From positions 29,801,596-29,865,595 of the forward strand of contig OZ024935.1 of NCBI GenBank assembly GCA_964017235.1: a stretch of DNA of 64,000 bases. Direction: 5' to 3'. This DNA comes from Sabellastarte sp. h YS-2021 (lineage: Eukaryota; Annelida; Polychaeta; Sabellida; Sabellidae). Position numbers and translations under genes: made by a program. A model generated the notes under the pieces. It made no database searches, was not told the origin of the DNA, and saw only the letters and a program-made list of their open reading frames with translations. The number at the start of each line of letters is the position of its first letter. Positions within the stretch are counted from its first letter, which is position 1. Shown piece after piece: positions 49,801 through 52,800 of the stretch.

Positions 49801-52800
49801 AAATTCAAAATGGCCGCCATTTTTGGGGAGGGGAAATTTTTTGAAAATTGCAAAGAGTACATTCCCTAGATACCCTGTGGGTCGAAAATTTCGACGAAAT
49901 CGCTCTATCTCGCACGGTTAAGGAGATAGAAGCAAATTTGTGTTTTGCCATTTTTGGCAAAAATTCGAAAATTCAAAATGGCCGCCATTTTTGGGGAGGG
50001 GAAAATTTTTTGAAAATTGCAAAGAGTACATTCCTTAGATACCCTGTGGGTCAAAAATTTCGACGAAATCGCTCTATCTCGCACGGTTAAGGAGATAGAA
50101 GCAAATTTGTGTTTTGCCATTTTTGGCAAAAATTCGAAAATTCAAAATGGCCGCCATTTTTGGGGAGGGGAAAATTTTTTGAAAATTGCAAAGAGTACAT
50201 TCCTTAGATACCCTGTGGGTCGAAAATTTCGACGAAATCGCTCTATCTTGCGCGGTTAAGGAAATAGAAGCAAATTTGTGTTTTGCCATTTTTGGCAAAA
50301 ATTCAAAATGGCCGCCATTTTTCGGGAGGGGAAATTTTTTTTGAAAATTGCAAAGAGTACATTCCCTAGATACCCTGTGGGTCGAAAATTTCGACGAAAT
50401 CGCTCTATCTCGCACGGTTAAGGAGATAGAAGCAAATTTGTGTTTTGCCATTTTTGGCAAAAATTCGAAAATTCAAAATGGCCGCCATTTTTGGGGAGGG
50501 GAAAATTTTTTGAAAATTGCCAAGAATACAATGCTCAGATACCCTGTGGGTCGAAAATTTCGACGAAATCGCTCTATCTCGCACGGTTAAGGAGATAGAA
50601 GCAAATTTGTGTTTTGCCATTTTTGGCAAAAATTCGAAAATTCAAAATGGCCGCCATTTTTGGGGAGGGGAAAATTTTTTGAAAATTGCAAAGAGTACAT
50701 TCCTTAGATACCCTGTGGGTCGAAAATTTCGACGAAATCGCTCTACCTCGCACGGTTAGGAGATATGAGCACATTTGCCTTTTTCAGTATTCAAAATAGC
50801 TAATTACTCATTTATTTAATTAATTACTCACTCATCTATGAAGCAATTCCCCCCAAGCAATCCCATACAAGCTATTAACCCAATGAACCTCCATACCAAA
50901 TTTCAGAAAGCTAGGCTTAATAGCATTCCTCCAAATGTCTGGAAACCAAAGAGCTACTCAAAAGTAGCAAAGTAGCTATTACTCAGTTAGCTATAGAGCT
51001 ATCATTCACCAAAAGCAATCCCATACAAGCTATTAACCCAATAAACCTGCATGCCAAATTTGGTAAAGATAGGATAAGAACTGTTGCCTAAAACGTCTGG
51101 AAACCAAGTGGGACGCCGGACGCCGGAAAAAGCAAAAATAATATGTCCACCCCCCAGTGGGGTGGACATAATTCCCTTTTGTGGCCTCATACTTACTTGC
51201 TTAAAATAAAATTCTCATACTGACTCAGTATTCTCATACTGGGGTTGTTTTTATAATTTTTTTTGTAGAATCATTACTCTACACAGCATGTGTTAAGCTG
51301 TGGAAAATCTCCAAAACTTTCAATAGTTTTATTTCACAAATCTTGTGTATGTTGTAACAGCTCACTTAGAAATTTTAAAATTTAATTTTAGTACTGTCTG
51401 CATGATATTTGTAAGAGATAAACTCTATTTAGTTAGAAAAACACTAAATTAAATTGGAAATGTAATATTCTTGTGGAGGTTAATAAGCTAGCAAATAACA
51501 TGGCTATCCATCCCAAGTGACGCTCGTGTTTATATCATGTAATACCATCACATCAAACACGACACAAATGACAAATATATGCCTACCTGTTGCCAGTTGG
51601 GATTTCATCTCTTTGGTGAGATTCACACGAGACTCAACAAAAAATGAAGTCATGCTGGACACTTTGCTGGTAGATTGTTCCTGAAACAGAAAACATATAC
51701 TCTCAGACCAAGACAACTGTGAAAACAATTCTATTGTAGTTTACCTTTTTTAAGTTAAATGCTTACTCCATGACCCAGTTACACCTTTTCCTTACATATG
51801 TATCTGCAAGTATTTTGTATTTTCTGCTTGTTGACCCGCCATCTTTAAGTTTCCAAAAATAGACCTCATTGTGTAGGTGTCCCTGTAAGGGGGTGCGGTA
51901 TGCAGTTTGTGGGTGTGGGCTGGAGTAAAACATTCAAATGGTATAGTTAAAGTAGGAGACTCAGTGTTTTCAAGTACACGACTTGTGGTTGCAACTTGCG
52001 GGTGTGGGCTGCGGCTTGCATTAATTTTCAGTTAGAGATCGAATTTTTCGTCAAGCCGGAGGTACCACAGGCAACATAGGACATATATTCTGTAAATATT
52101 TAAGGTATCAAAATTTGCATCTCGGTAAACTGAACACAATGGTATGCCACACCCACAACCTGCAAGCCACACCTGTGTACATGGATGCCAACATATATCT
52201 GACCAGTTCACATTAAAATCAAGCTGCCCTGAGTATCACTTCCACCCTGGTTCACCCCTCTAGTGTGTATTTTTTATCTGTACAGCTTGTGAAGACTCTC
52301 AGGAGGTTTTTCAAATATTTAAAAAAAGCAGGCCTGCAGTTCTGAATATGAAACATTTTCCAAGTTGTGATGAATGCCAGTAAAGACATCCAACCCAAAT
52401 GCTAATTGAAATCCAGATATCCTACCCAACTATGAGGGAGATCGAACAGGAAGTGAAAGTAGGTAAGCTCATTCCAATGTGGCTTGTGGATCCAGTAAAG
52501 AAAGATGTAAAATAAGTATATTCATATCTTGTTTCTTTGGAACAAGAATTTAAACATAATCTTTATTTAATTCTTTGACACACAACATCTGACATATTTG
52601 TGAAATGACTGAGAGAATCTATGAAACACAAATTTTGACCTACTTGAGAATTCAAGGTGATCTCCTGTTCCAGTTGTAACACAACTCTGAACACCTCATT
52701 GGTTTGTTCCAGGCCATCTAGGCTCATCACAGGAACAGAGGACATGACTTCAATCAGACTGGCACGGGCATTTCTTCTTAATGTCAACACTTCGCTCAGA

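Noticed and set aside
48736..50774. Many ORFs of 60-128 codons on both strands
   Set aside because: They repeat with the satellite unit, exist on both strands and have no protein family match; they are by-products of the array.
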